From Carboxylicivirga linearis (GTDB lineage: Bacteria; Bacteroidota; Bacteroidia; Bacteroidales; Marinilabiliaceae): a stretch of DNA of 64,000 bases. Below the pieces are notes generated by a model, which was given only the letters and a program-made list of their open reading frames with translations, made no database searches and was not told the origin of the DNA. Every line of letters starts with the position of its first letter. Position 1 is the first letter of the stretch. The stretch lies in assembly GCF_018271995.1 (NCBI RefSeq), contig NZ_JAGUCO010000006.1, positions 186,001-250,000 of the forward strand, given 5' to 3'. The position numbers and the translations under genes are program-made. Below, piece after piece: positions 52,030 to 60,264 of this stretch.

Positions 52030-52506
52030 ATGGAGTATAAAAAAGCTTTGTATAAAGCAGCAGCATTGTGTTCTCAACAAGAAAGATGCTGTTCCGAAAT
52101 AAGAAAAAAACTAATTAAATGGGAATTATCAGAAGAGGAAGCTGAAGAAGCCATTCAATTTTTAAAAGATGAAAAATACATCGAAGAACAACGCTTTGCC
52201 GAATTCTTTGTACGCGATAAATTTCGCTTTAATGGTTGGGGCAAAATCAAAATAAAATACCATCTTAAGCAAAAAGAAATTGCTAACTCACTTATCGAAA
52301 ATGCCATGGAAGAGATAGATTCATCGGAATATTTGATAAAACTGGCAGAATTATTGCAAGGTAAATTACGGTCAATTAAAAATAAAGACCTTTGGCAAAC
52401 CAAGGCAGCATTAGCCCGTTTTGGCCAATCGCGCGGCTTTGAGCCTCATTTGGTTTTCCAATGTATCAACGAAATAATGACTAATGAAGATGAAATCTTA
52501 ACCTAA
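52030..52506 (+). CDS. recX: Regulatory protein RecX
   Basis: A 158-residue helical protein of three-helix RecX repeats. The first shows CCSEIRKKLIKWELSEEEAEEAIQFLKDEKYI and the next FAEFFVRDKFRFNGWGKIKIKYHLKQKEI. RecX inhibits RecA filaments. No recA is next to it. It is 70 bp after the aldehyde dehydrogenase. Confidence 0.9.
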   Translation: MEYKKALYKAAALCSQQERCCSEIRKKLIKWELSEEEAEEAIQFLKDEKYIEEQRFAEFFVRDKFRFNGWGKIKIKYHLKQKEIANSLIENAMEEIDSSEYLIKLAELLQGKLRSIKNKDLWQTKAALARFGQSRGFEPHLVFQCINEIMTNEDEILT

Positions 52507-52519
52507 AAACTCTTTCATT

Positions 52520-52527
52520 TACTTTTG
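52520..52527 (+). promoter_or_regulatory. -7 promoter element of the LPP20-like gene
   Basis: TACTTTTG matches TAnnTTTG exactly, 40 bp before the start codon at 52568. Confidence 0.5.
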
Positions 52528-52567
52528 TATGTGATATAACAAGAACCTGAACTCAAAAATAAAACAT

Positions 52568-53950
52568 ATGAAAAAAACAGCCTACCTCCTATTTGCTGCT
52601 TTATTAATGCTTCCGCATATGATGGAAGCCAAACGCAAACCTGACTGGGTAAAGCAACGACCTAACGATCCGGCCTATTACATTGGTATTTCAATGATGC
52701 CTAAAGATGGCAGTACCGTTGAATACAAGCAAGCAGCTCGTAACAATGCTTTAAAACAATTAAGCAGCGAAATCAAGGTAACCGTTTCATCCAACTCGGT
52801 TTTAAATAAAATTGAAACCAATTACCAATTTGTTGAAAACTATGAAAGTAAAGTAGAAACATCTGTATTGGAAACATTGGAAGGTTATGAAGTATCAACC
52901 TGGGAAAATAAAAAAGAATACTGGGTGATGGTTAAATTATCGAAAGAACGCTATGCCCGCATACAGCAAATGAAGCTGGATAAAGCTAAAATGCTGGCAA
53001 GTGCTTTTTTATCAGATGCCAAAAAGGCCATAGCCATTAACGATGCTTTTTCAGCTTTAAACTACCTGGCTAAAGCAACCACCAGTTTAAAAGATCATCT
53101 CGAAAGCGACCTCACCTACAAAACGGTAGACGGAAAATACAACGTAGGAACGGAAGTTTTCAGCACTATTCAGGATGTTTTCCGACGTATTGAATTGCTT
53201 CCCGTACAATCATCCTATTCTATTCAATTTTCGAAACAACTGACTGTGCCCATCGGAGTCAATGCATTCTTTCTTTCTGATACGGGTGAAAAAGTGCCCT
53301 TAACAGGATTCCCATTATCCTTTGAATTTACCAAGGGAGAAAGTGTTCTGGCATCGCAGGCTAAAACCAATCTTGATGGTTATGCAGGTGTTTCAATTAC
53401 CCGTTTGATATCAAAAAGAAAAACACAGGAAATAACATCAACCTTTGATTTCAGTAGTGTGATGGATAACGAAAATGAAGAAGTAAAACACCTTCTTGAA
53501 ATTTTCTTCCCTGACAAGCAAATGCCATCAACCTTTATTGCAATTGAGGTACAAAAATCGAAAGCTTACCTGATTACCGAAGAAAATGTATTTGGCGAAC
53601 TGGATGACCATGGTGCTTTCTCAAACATGATTAAAACACAGTTGAATAACAACTTCTTCACTTTCACTACCAATATGGATGATTCTGATTTTGTGGTAAA
53701 AGTAAATTCAAAATTCGTTGCCGGTGATTCGCGAAAAGGTGATGGTTACGAAGTGTTTTTAGTATTTGCCGAGTTTAGTATTTCTATTTACGATACAAAG
53801 TCACAAACCGAGATATTTGCAGATCAGCTTTCCGGAATACGCGGAATGCGACCGGGTAATTTCGAATATGCTTTAAAAGATTCGAGATTGAAATTAATGG
53901 AGCAATTTGAAAAGAAAATAGAGCCTCGCCTCGAACAGGTGGATATGTAA
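52568..53950 (+). CDS. LPP20-domain secreted protein
   Basis: A 460-residue protein with a signal peptide (residues 1-21, ending MEA) and an N-terminal LPP20-like domain: DWVKQRPNDPAYYIGISMM, ARNNALKQLSSEIKVTVSS and the YWVMVKLSKERYARI region. The remaining part is beta-rich, about 300 residues, with no recognised family. It probably sits in the periplasm or outer membrane. Role unknown. Confidence 0.75.
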   Translation: MKKTAYLLFAALLMLPHMMEAKRKPDWVKQRPNDPAYYIGISMMPKDGSTVEYKQAARNNALKQLSSEIKVTVSSNSVLNKIETNYQFVENYESKVETSVLETLEGYEVSTWENKKEYWVMVKLSKERYARIQQMKLDKAKMLASAFLSDAKKAIAINDAFSALNYLAKATTSLKDHLESDLTYKTVDGKYNVGTEVFSTIQDVFRRIELLPVQSSYSIQFSKQLTVPIGVNAFFLSDTGEKVPLTGFPLSFEFTKGESVLASQAKTNLDGYAGVSITRLISKRKTQEITSTFDFSSVMDNENEEVKHLLEIFFPDKQMPSTFIAIEVQKSKAYLITEENVFGELDDHGAFSNMIKTQLNNNFFTFTTNMDDSDFVVKVNSKFVAGDSRKGDGYEVFLVFAEFSISIYDTKSQTEIFADQLSGIRGMRPGNFEYALKDSRLKLMEQFEKKIEPRLEQVDM

Positions 53951-54313
53951 TTAACCAGATCGTTAGACTATTAGAAGCTAGACTAAAGATTTAAATACAT
54001 AATCAGTAAAATTAATGCTGATGAATTAGTATTTTTCAAGCCGCTTAAGCCGCGGAGGCTTTTGGCTGCGCTGATTTTCAATTCATTTCTTGTCTTGACA
54101 CAAGAAACCCTGCCAGCAGCAGGCTGGAAAACAAAGAAAGTCAAGGCTACACTAGCGATAATTTCTGTTTTTTGTATAACTCAAGTGCGGTCGGGTGATC
54201 TTCGAACAAGTTCTCAGCTTCCCGATCTTACTAAAGTTATACTTCATCCCATCAATTATCCCTAATGATGCCATTAAAGAAACATAACAAAAAACCACAT
54301 AAACAACTGTGTA
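53951..54313. other. Intergenic stretch with a likely dispersed repeat
   Basis: A 363-base gap with no gene. An ORF of 67 codons at 54062-54265 is an artefact of the repeat element. The rest is AT-rich. Confidence 0.55.
54040..54245. repeat. Probable dispersed intergenic repeat
   Basis: Higher GC than its surroundings. It contains a palindrome TTTCTTGT-N6-ACAAGAAA (54086-54107) and a second pairing CTTGAC (54094-54099) with GTCAAG (54140-54145). The CTTGACACAAGAAA ... GTCAAGGC pattern resembles intergenic repeats I have seen in other Bacteroidota, but only a genome search can confirm this. Confidence 0.5.
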
Positions 54314-54718
54314 ATGCAAAATAAAGCCTTAAAATGGGTTCTTTTACTAATGCTGTTTATTCCTTTGACCAGCACTTTTGCTCAATCGAATAAATACAAG
54401 CTAAAAGCAAAAAAATATTATCACAAATTAAATGCGAAAAAAGATCCATTAATTATTGATACCCGACCTGCTTTTAAATTTCAGGAAAACAGGATCCAAA
54501 ACGCTGTATTAGCAGAAGAAATTGAGGATCTATTAAAATTGGTTAAAATAGTTCCAAAAGATGAACCCATATTCATTTATTGTCAAAAGGGTGATCGATC
54601 GCAAAAGGCAGCTGAAACATTAAAAGAAAAAGGATATACCAAAGTATACGAGTTAAAAGGTGGGTTATTGAAGTGGATGGACGCCGGTTTACCCCTCGAC
54701 ACTGTAAAATATGAATAA
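54314..54718 (+). CDS. Secreted rhodanese-like sulfurtransferase
   Basis: A 134-residue protein with a signal peptide (residues 1-23, ending TFAQ) and a single rhodanese domain: DPLIIDTRPAFKFQENRI ... IFIYCQKGDRSQKAAETLKEKGY. The active-site loop is CQKGDRS, with the catalytic Cys intact. It would transfer sulfur in the periplasm, or act as a structural variant. Flanked by intergenic DNA on both sides. Confidence 0.9.
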   Translation: MQNKALKWVLLLMLFIPLTSTFAQSNKYKLKAKKYYHKLNAKKDPLIIDTRPAFKFQENRIQNAVLAEEIEDLLKLVKIVPKDEPIFIYCQKGDRSQKAAETLKEKGYTKVYELKGGLLKWMDAGLPLDTVKYE

Positions 54719-54912
54719 CCACTAATTAAAAATAATAGATTTATAGAAACCAGACTATAGACTAATTTACATGGCGCTTAAAAATATATTTTTTGAGACC
54801 TTGAAAAAAATACTTTATCGAACTAATTTTACAATAGTGGTTAAAACCTTGAATTAAGTACCCTATAAATCAGTCTAAAGTCTAAACATTTTTATGTCTA
54901 TAAATCTAATCC

Positions 54913-55368
54913 ATGAAAGTTACCAAAGATCAAATCAACTCGTTTTTTAACGCTGAATCTATTGCTATTGCAGGCGTTAGTCGTAATGAAAAGAAATTTG
55001 GAAGAATGGTTTTTTCCGAATTAAAGAAGAACGGTTATCAGGTTATCCCTGTCAACCCATCAACAGCTGAGATAGATGGACAAACCTGCTATTCTGATAT
55101 TGATAATTTGCCGGAAAATATCGAAAGTCTGCTAATTGCCACACCCAAAAATCAAACCGATGAAGTGCTACGAAAAGCTATCAATAAGGGAATAAAAAAT
55201 ATTTGGGTGCAACAATATTCAAATACCGAAAACACCTTAAAAATTGCAGAAGAATATGACAAAGAAATCATTCATAAGAAATGCATCTTTATGTTTGCCG
55301 AACCGGTAGCTGGCATCCATAAATTCCACAAAACGCTTATGAAAGTATTTGGCAAGTTACCTAATTAA
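54913..55368 (+). CDS. CoA-binding domain protein (YccU-like)
   Basis: A 151-residue Rossmann-fold protein of the CoA-binding family: SIAIAGVSRNEKKFGRMVF, VIPVNPSTAEIDGQTCYSDI, and the final FAEPVAGIHKFHK. Binds CoA in related proteins. Function unclear. Convergent with queD (12 bp between stops). Confidence 0.9.
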   Translation: MKVTKDQINSFFNAESIAIAGVSRNEKKFGRMVFSELKKNGYQVIPVNPSTAEIDGQTCYSDIDNLPENIESLLIATPKNQTDEVLRKAINKGIKNIWVQQYSNTENTLKIAEEYDKEIIHKKCIFMFAEPVAGIHKFHKTLMKVFGKLPN

Positions 55369-55380
55369 CCATCCTGTCTT

Positions 55381-55830
55381 CTACTCATTATCCGAAGCAA
55401 ACCACTCGGCATAGCTATTGGCTGTTTCGTTTAATTTAAGACTGAATAGCTGAATATTTTCAGGTAAACGATGTTTGATTCTATCAGCAAAATCAAACAA
55501 CATATTTTCGCAAGTTGGTTGATAATCCACTAGCTCGTGTCGATCGCTCATTTGTGGTAAACTCAATAACTGCTCTGAAGGGGCCTTTTTATTGATAACA
55601 ATACAATGATCTAAACGATCAACAATTTCTTCATGAACAATACGCTTTAAATCGCCAAAATCCATCACCATCCCTAACTTCACATTGTTCTCATCGGCTA
55701 TTGGTTCACCAATAACTGTTACAGCCAGAATGTACGAATGGCCATGAATATTTTTACACAATCCATCATAATTCCATAAGGCATGAGCCATTTCAAACCT
55801 AAACTCCTTTGTCAACCTAATCTTTCCCAT
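55381..55830 (-). CDS. queD: 6-carboxytetrahydropterin synthase
   Basis: A 149-residue T-fold enzyme making 6-carboxytetrahydropterin from GTP-derived dihydroneopterin triphosphate for queuosine. The zinc and active site are visible: Cys and His in DGLCKNIHGHSYI, and DHCIVINK, CENMLFDFADRI in the middle and second half. No other que gene is nearby. A close homologue, PTPS, cannot be excluded. Confidence 0.9.
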   Translation of the reverse strand: MGKIRLTKEFRFEMAHALWNYDGLCKNIHGHSYILAVTVIGEPIADENNVKLGMVMDFGDLKRIVHEEIVDRLDHCIVINKKAPSEQLLSLPQMSDRHELVDYQPTCENMLFDFADRIKHRLPENIQLFSLKLNETANSYAEWFASDNE

Positions 55831-55846
55831 CGTTGCGCCATAAAAA

Positions 55847-55868
55847 AAGACTGATTACCATCAGCCTT
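55847..55868 (-). terminator. Terminator of the ArsR-family gene
   Basis: On the minus strand AAGGCTGAT / ATCAGTCTT (one G-U pair), loop GGTA, followed by TTTTTTATGG, 23 bp after the stop at 55892. Confidence 0.75.
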
Positions 55869-55891
55869 AACTATTCTGAATGTTCTGTTTA

Positions 55892-56194
55892 TTAGCTAGC
55901 AATAGTACATTTACTAACACAATCCACAATATTTCTTAAACTATTATGTTTCAAATAATAAAATGTATTCTTACCCTCACGCTTACTGGATAATACACCT
56001 TTATCTTTTAAAATTCCAAGATGATGTGAAGTGGTAGATTGTTCGATATTCAGCAATTTATGTATCTCAGTTACAGTTAACATATTTCCATCTTCCAAAT
56101 GGCTAAGAATGGCAATTCGCATAGGGTGAGCAATTGCTTTTAACATACCAGCCGCTTTTTCTAGTAATTCAGCATCTAAATCCTTAATCTTCAT
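55892..56194 (-). CDS. ArsR family winged-helix regulator
   Basis: A 100-residue repressor-type protein. AIAHPMRIAILSHLEDGN is the start of the helix bundle, LNIEQSTTSHHLGILKDKGV the recognition helix, SSKREGKNTFYYL the wing. The usual alpha-3 metal site (ELCVCDL) is missing (MLTVTEI instead), and a CVSKC pair lies in the last helix (Cys92 and Cys96), suggesting a metal or thiol sensor on helix alpha-5. Divergent from the polyprenyl synthase gene. Target unknown. Confidence 0.88.
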   Translation of the reverse strand: MKIKDLDAELLEKAAGMLKAIAHPMRIAILSHLEDGNMLTVTEIHKLLNIEQSTTSHHLGILKDKGVLSSKREGKNTFYYLKHNSLRNIVDCVSKCTIAS

Positions 56195-56326
56195 CTTTAA
56201 ATTGTTTTCTCAAAATTCAGCACACAAATATATAACTATCTTATTACATATCTGTTAAAAAGAATGCAAAAATATTTAAATATTTAGATAATATCAATAT
56301 GTTTTCTATTAATTCCGATTAATTAA

Positions 56327-56334
56327 TAAATTTG
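56327..56334 (+). promoter_or_regulatory. -7 promoter element of the polyprenyl synthase gene
   Basis: TAAATTTG matches TAnnTTTG exactly, 42 bp before the start codon at 56376. Confidence 0.45.
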
Positions 56335-56375
56335 CCTACTTTGTAGAGAGTACAGCATATATTTAGAATCAATTC

Positions 56376-57350
56376 ATGTCAGATACATCTGTTATTAAAG
56401 AACCTATTAAAGAGGAAATGAAAAAGTTTGAACCCTATTTCAGGGAACAACTGAAAACAAAAATTCCTCTGCTTGATATTATAACTAATTACCTCTTAAG
56501 AAGAAAAGGGAAACAAATGCGACCCATGCTGGTATTTTTATCAGCTAAATTAAATGGAGAAGTTTCAGAGTCTACATATGTTGCTGCTACCCTTATTGAG
56601 TTACTGCATACTGCCACTTTAATTCACGATGATGTGGTAGATGAAACCTATCAGCGAAGAGGAATTTTCTCAATTAACGCACTCTGGAAATCGAAAATTG
56701 CTGTTTTAGTTGGTGACTTCTTTCTTTCAAAAGGCTTATCCACGGCTTTAAATACCAATCAGATTGAGGTATTAAAAGTTGTTTCAGACGCTGTAAAAGA
56801 AATGAGTGAAGGTGAATTGCTTCAGATTGAAAAATCACGAAAACTGGATATTACGGAAGATGTTTACTACGATATTATTCGTAAAAAAACAGCTACCCTT
56901 ATTGCCGCATGTACCAGTGCAGGAGCTCTTTCAGTCCAATCATCTGAAGAAAAACTAAAGGCAATGAAAGAGTTTGGTGAAAATCTTGGGATTGCCTTTC
57001 AAATTAAAGATGATTTATTCGATTACGAATCAAATGGCCTGATTGGTAAACCAACAGGTAATGACATAAAAGAAAAGAAGTTAACGCTACCTTTAATCTA
57101 TTCTTTGCAAAAGGCTGATAGTAAACATCGCAGAAAAATATTGACAAAAATCCGTCGTCATCATAAAAACGAAAGAAAAGTACAGGAAATAATAGCATTT
57201 GTTAAAACTAACGGTGGTTTAGAATACACAAAAGAACAAATGCATAAGTACTCGCAAAAAGCCATTGAATCTTTATCTATTTATCCTGATGGAGAAGCGA
57301 AAGACTCTTTAATAAAGATGGTTGAATTCACTATTAATAGAAAAAAATAA
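56376..57350 (+). CDS. Polyprenyl diphosphate synthase
   Basis: A 324-residue all-helical trans-prenyltransferase. The first aspartate-rich motif is LIHDDVVDE and the second FQIKDDLFDYE, with GEGELLQI between them. The length and motifs match long-chain (octaprenyl or similar) synthases that make the menaquinone side chain. The chain length depends on residues before the first motif and was not judged. Confidence 0.93.
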   Translation: MSDTSVIKEPIKEEMKKFEPYFREQLKTKIPLLDIITNYLLRRKGKQMRPMLVFLSAKLNGEVSESTYVAATLIELLHTATLIHDDVVDETYQRRGIFSINALWKSKIAVLVGDFFLSKGLSTALNTNQIEVLKVVSDAVKEMSEGELLQIEKSRKLDITEDVYYDIIRKKTATLIAACTSAGALSVQSSEEKLKAMKEFGENLGIAFQIKDDLFDYESNGLIGKPTGNDIKEKKLTLPLIYSLQKADSKHRRKILTKIRRHHKNERKVQEIIAFVKTNGGLEYTKEQMHKYSQKAIESLSIYPDGEAKDSLIKMVEFTINRKK

Positions 57351-57374
57351 TGGGAGACTAAAACATCTCCCATT
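57349..57374 (-). terminator. deoC terminator
   Basis: Perfect 9-bp arms AATGGGAGA / TCTCCCATT, loop of 8 nt, followed on the minus strand by ATTTTTTT. The stem overlaps the stop codon of the convergent polyprenyl synthase gene. Confidence 0.75.
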
Positions 57375-57397
57375 GCATATTATAATCTAATTTTTAA

Positions 57398-58297
57398 TTA
57401 GAAATACTTTACTTCCTCCTGCTTACCCGTTTCCAATTCCTGAATTTTAGTCAGTAAATTATTAGCCAACCTACTGGCACCAATGCGGAATAATTTATTA
57501 TTTAACCACTCCTCTCCTAAAATATCTTTCACTAATTGATAATATATCAACGCATCCTCGGGTGTTGAGATACCTCCTGCAGGTTTAAAACCAATTTTCT
57601 TGCCTGTTTTTTCATGATGATGCTTAATTGCATTTAACATTACATATGCAGCTTCAAAAGTGGCTGCAGGTTGTTGTTTACCGGTTGATGTTTTGATAAA
57701 ATCGGCACCAGACTCAATTGACAACATACTAGCTAACCAAATCTCTTCCATATCTTTAAGAGTACCTGATTCTAGTATAACTTTCAAATGAGCATCTTTC
57801 ATAACACTCTTAATCTGATGTATCTCCTCTCCCACAAATTCGTAATTTCCTTCCTGAAATTCACCAACAGAAATTACAATATCTATTTCATTGGCACCAA
57901 AATCAACAGCTCTTTGCGTCTCAAGCTTCTTAACATCTGTGAATGTTTGTGATGATGGAAATCCGGCCGATACTACAGCTATATTTACTCCTTCGGCCTT
58001 TAAAGCACCCTTCAAAACAGGGGCAAAAACAGGATATACACACATTGCTGCCACCTGTGGAACATAGTTGAAATGCTTTGGTAAATCGTTTACCTTATCC
58101 ACAAAATCTCTGATACTATCTGATGAATCTTCCGTATATAAAGAAGTCAGATCAATACAATTAAATAATAGCTTTAAAACTTCCTTATTATCTAATTCAT
58201 TTTTAGAAGTATTAATAGAATTATCAATAACTTCTTTCATCTCCTGTTCCTTTAAAGGACAAGGATATTTATCGGCAAAATCCTGAATTATATCCAT
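57398..58297 (-). CDS. deoC: Deoxyribose-phosphate aldolase
   Basis: A 299-residue class I aldolase that splits 2-deoxyribose 5-phosphate into glyceraldehyde 3-phosphate and acetaldehyde. It has GFPSSQTFTDVKKLE, EIDIVISVGEF, KVILESGTLKD and the Schiff-base lysine in ADFIKTSTGK. It is somewhat longer than the E. coli enzyme because of an N-terminal extension of about 60 residues. It is 6 bp downstream of the MazG-like gene, part of the dtd-mazG-deoC operon. Confidence 0.94.
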   Translation of the reverse strand: MDIIQDFADKYPCPLKEQEMKEVIDNSINTSKNELDNKEVLKLLFNCIDLTSLYTEDSSDSIRDFVDKVNDLPKHFNYVPQVAAMCVYPVFAPVLKGALKAEGVNIAVVSAGFPSSQTFTDVKKLETQRAVDFGANEIDIVISVGEFQEGNYEFVGEEIHQIKSVMKDAHLKVILESGTLKDMEEIWLASMLSIESGADFIKTSTGKQQPAATFEAAYVMLNAIKHHHEKTGKKIGFKPAGGISTPEDALIYYQLVKDILGEEWLNNKLFRIGASRLANNLLTKIQELETGKQEEVKYF

Positions 58298-58303
58298 GTT
58301 ATT

Positions 58304-58630
58304 TTAATATAGTTTTTTATTGTTCTTATGTCTGTCTTTATCTCTTGATGTTTTCTTTTCCAGGTTTTTAGCAAAAGCATCAGTTAAATTTACACCTGTT
58401 TGATTGGCCAAACAGATGAGCACCCACAAAATGTCTGCCATTTCATCTGCCATTTTCAAATCCGACTCATCTTTTTTAAATGATTGATCACCAAATTTAC
58501 GAGCCATAATGCGTGCTAATTCACCTACTTCCTCGGTTAAAATGGTCATATTCGTTAACTCACTAAAATAACGAACACCATAGGTTTTAATCCAATCATC
58601 TACTTTTTTTTGTGCTTCTGCTAATTCCAT
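58304..58630 (-). CDS. MazG-like nucleotide pyrophosphohydrolase
   Basis: A 108-residue helical nucleotide pyrophosphatase. The metal-binding pattern ExxE ... ExxD is present in LTEEVGELARIM and KMADEMADILWVLICLAN. It cleans non-canonical nucleotides. It starts exactly after the dtd stop, so dtd, this gene and deoC form one operon. Confidence 0.88.
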   Translation of the reverse strand: MELAEAQKKVDDWIKTYGVRYFSELTNMTILTEEVGELARIMARKFGDQSFKKDESDLKMADEMADILWVLICLANQTGVNLTDAFAKNLEKKTSRDKDRHKNNKKLY

Positions 58631-59083
58631 CTATTCTTTGTTTTTACTATCGATAGTTATTGTAACAGGACCATCATTGATAAGTTCAACCTGCATATTA
58701 GCCCCAAACTCGCCGGTACCAGGCTTTATTCCACTTGCATGTTGCAAAGCTTCAACAAAATGCTCGTACAATGGAATAGAAACTTCTGGCGGTGCGGCAT
58801 TAATATATGAAGGTCGATTCCCTTTTTTGGTTTTAGCATGAAGCGTAAATTGACTGATTACCAATAATTCACCTTCAACATCCATCACCGATTTATTCAT
58901 TACTCCTTCATCATCAGGAAAAATTCGAAGCTGAGAAATCTTCTTGACCATCCAATTAATATCGTCTTCGTTGTCGGCACTTTCTATTCCTACTAAAACT
59001 AGTAATCCCTTACCAATACTTGATTTCACCTTTTCATCAACGCTAACACTGGCTCTACTAACCCTTTGGATAACTACCCGCAT
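58631..59083 (-). CDS. dtd: D-aminoacyl-tRNA deacylase
   Basis: A 150-residue DTD enzyme that removes D-amino acids (and glycine) from mis-charged tRNA. MRVVIQRVSRASV starts the protein; the active-site SQFTLHAKTKKGNRPSYINAAPP is split between residues 77-99, and GEFGANMQVELINDGPVTI ends it. It is the first gene of the dtd-mazG-deoC operon. Confidence 0.97.
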   Translation of the reverse strand: MRVVIQRVSRASVSVDEKVKSSIGKGLLVLVGIESADNEDDINWMVKKISQLRIFPDDEGVMNKSVMDVEGELLVISQFTLHAKTKKGNRPSYINAAPPEVSIPLYEHFVEALQHASGIKPGTGEFGANMQVELINDGPVTITIDSKNKE

Positions 59084-59117
59084 AATGCTTATTTAATATT
59101 TGATCGAAATTAATACT

Positions 59118-59125
59118 TATATTTG
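59118..59125 (+). promoter_or_regulatory. -7 promoter element of the endonuclease I gene
   Basis: TATATTTG matches TAnnTTTG exactly, 51 bp before the start codon at 59176. Confidence 0.45.
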
Positions 59126-59175
59126 AATCATAATAATTTAAACAATACTAGCTAATCAATTTACAACCTAATAAT

Positions 59176-60255
59176 ATGAAATTAAATTACTTACTACTAT
59201 TACTACTTGTGTCAAATGGTTTTATTTTTGCCCAAATACCGACCGATTATTACAGCACAGCAGAAGGCAAATCAGGCTACGAATTAAAAACAGCATTGTA
59301 TAATATCATTAAAAATCACAACCAACAAAGTTATAGTAGTTTGTGGACAGATTTTAAAACTACCGATAAAAAAACAGATGGAACTGTTTGGGATATGTAT
59401 TCTGATGTTCCGGGAGGAACTCCGCAATATGTTTACACTTTTGTTGAAGATCAGTGCGGAAATTACTCTGGTGAAGGAAGTTGCTACAACAGAGAACATA
59501 GTTGGCCCAAAAGTTGGTTTGATGATAATTATCCAATGTACACCGATCTTTTTCATTTGTATCCAACCGATGGCTATGTCAACAACAGACGAGGCAATTA
59601 TCCATACGGTGAAGTTGATTCACCATCCTGGACTTCAAGCAATGGAAGTAAAGTAGGCGCTAACAGTACCGAAGGCTATACATCAACTGTATTTGAACCA
59701 ATTGATGAATACAAGGGTGATTTTGCCCGAAGTTACTTTTATATGGCTACCCGATACGAGAATGTAATTAGTTCGTGGGAAAATAATACAGGAGCTTCTA
59801 ATATATTAGATGGCACTAATGATAAAGTATTTAAAGATTGGCAACTAAACCTATTATTAAAGTGGAGTACAGAAGATCCGGTAAGTAATAAAGAATTAGA
59901 AAGAAACGATGATGTATATGCGATTCAAAATAACAGAAATCCATTTATCGATCATCCAGAATACATTGCGCTTATTTGGGATAATTCTAATTCACTACAA
60001 AATAATACTACATTAGAAGATTATAAACTTTACCCAAATCCAGGCACCGGAATATTTTATATTGAAGGTAATTTTGAACAAGCAGAAAATATAGTCATGC
60101 TTTATAGTAACACAGGACAAGTTATTTTTATGGATAATAAAGAGAATTTTAATCATTCTCAAATCAACCTAACCAATCTACCAAAGGGTATTTATTACTT
60201 AAAAATTCGATCTAAAAACAAACAATTCCAAACAAAAAAGGTTATTCTTCATTAA
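59176..60255 (+). CDS. Secreted endonuclease I with T9SS sorting domain
   Basis: A 359-residue protein. Signal peptide (residues 1-20, ending IFAQ), then an Endonuclease I domain (PF04231 type) with YNREHSWPKSWF and LFHLYPTDGYVNNRRGNYPYG, the metal-binding His/Asn region; and a type A T9SS sorting domain in the last 75 residues (LYPNPGTGIFYIEG ... NLPKGIYYLKIRSKNKQFQTKKVILH). It should be exported through the outer membrane and degrade extracellular DNA or RNA, a likely nutrient source. It is 10 bp before lplA. Confidence 0.93.
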   Translation: MKLNYLLLLLLVSNGFIFAQIPTDYYSTAEGKSGYELKTALYNIIKNHNQQSYSSLWTDFKTTDKKTDGTVWDMYSDVPGGTPQYVYTFVEDQCGNYSGEGSCYNREHSWPKSWFDDNYPMYTDLFHLYPTDGYVNNRRGNYPYGEVDSPSWTSSNGSKVGANSTEGYTSTVFEPIDEYKGDFARSYFYMATRYENVISSWENNTGASNILDGTNDKVFKDWQLNLLLKWSTEDPVSNKELERNDDVYAIQNNRNPFIDHPEYIALIWDNSNSLQNNTTLEDYKLYPNPGTGIFYIEGNFEQAENIVMLYSNTGQVIFMDNKENFNHSQINLTNLPKGIYYLKIRSKNKQFQTKKVILH

Positions 60256-60264
60256 ACAGACAAA

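Noticed and set aside
54062-54265. 67-codon ORF in the gap before the rhodanese gene
   Set aside because: It lies entirely in the suspected repeat element, has no protein-like pattern, and its start has no support.
59284-59656. Several 68-92 codon ORFs inside the endonuclease I gene
   Set aside because: All overlap the well-supported secreted nuclease frame and show no protein features.
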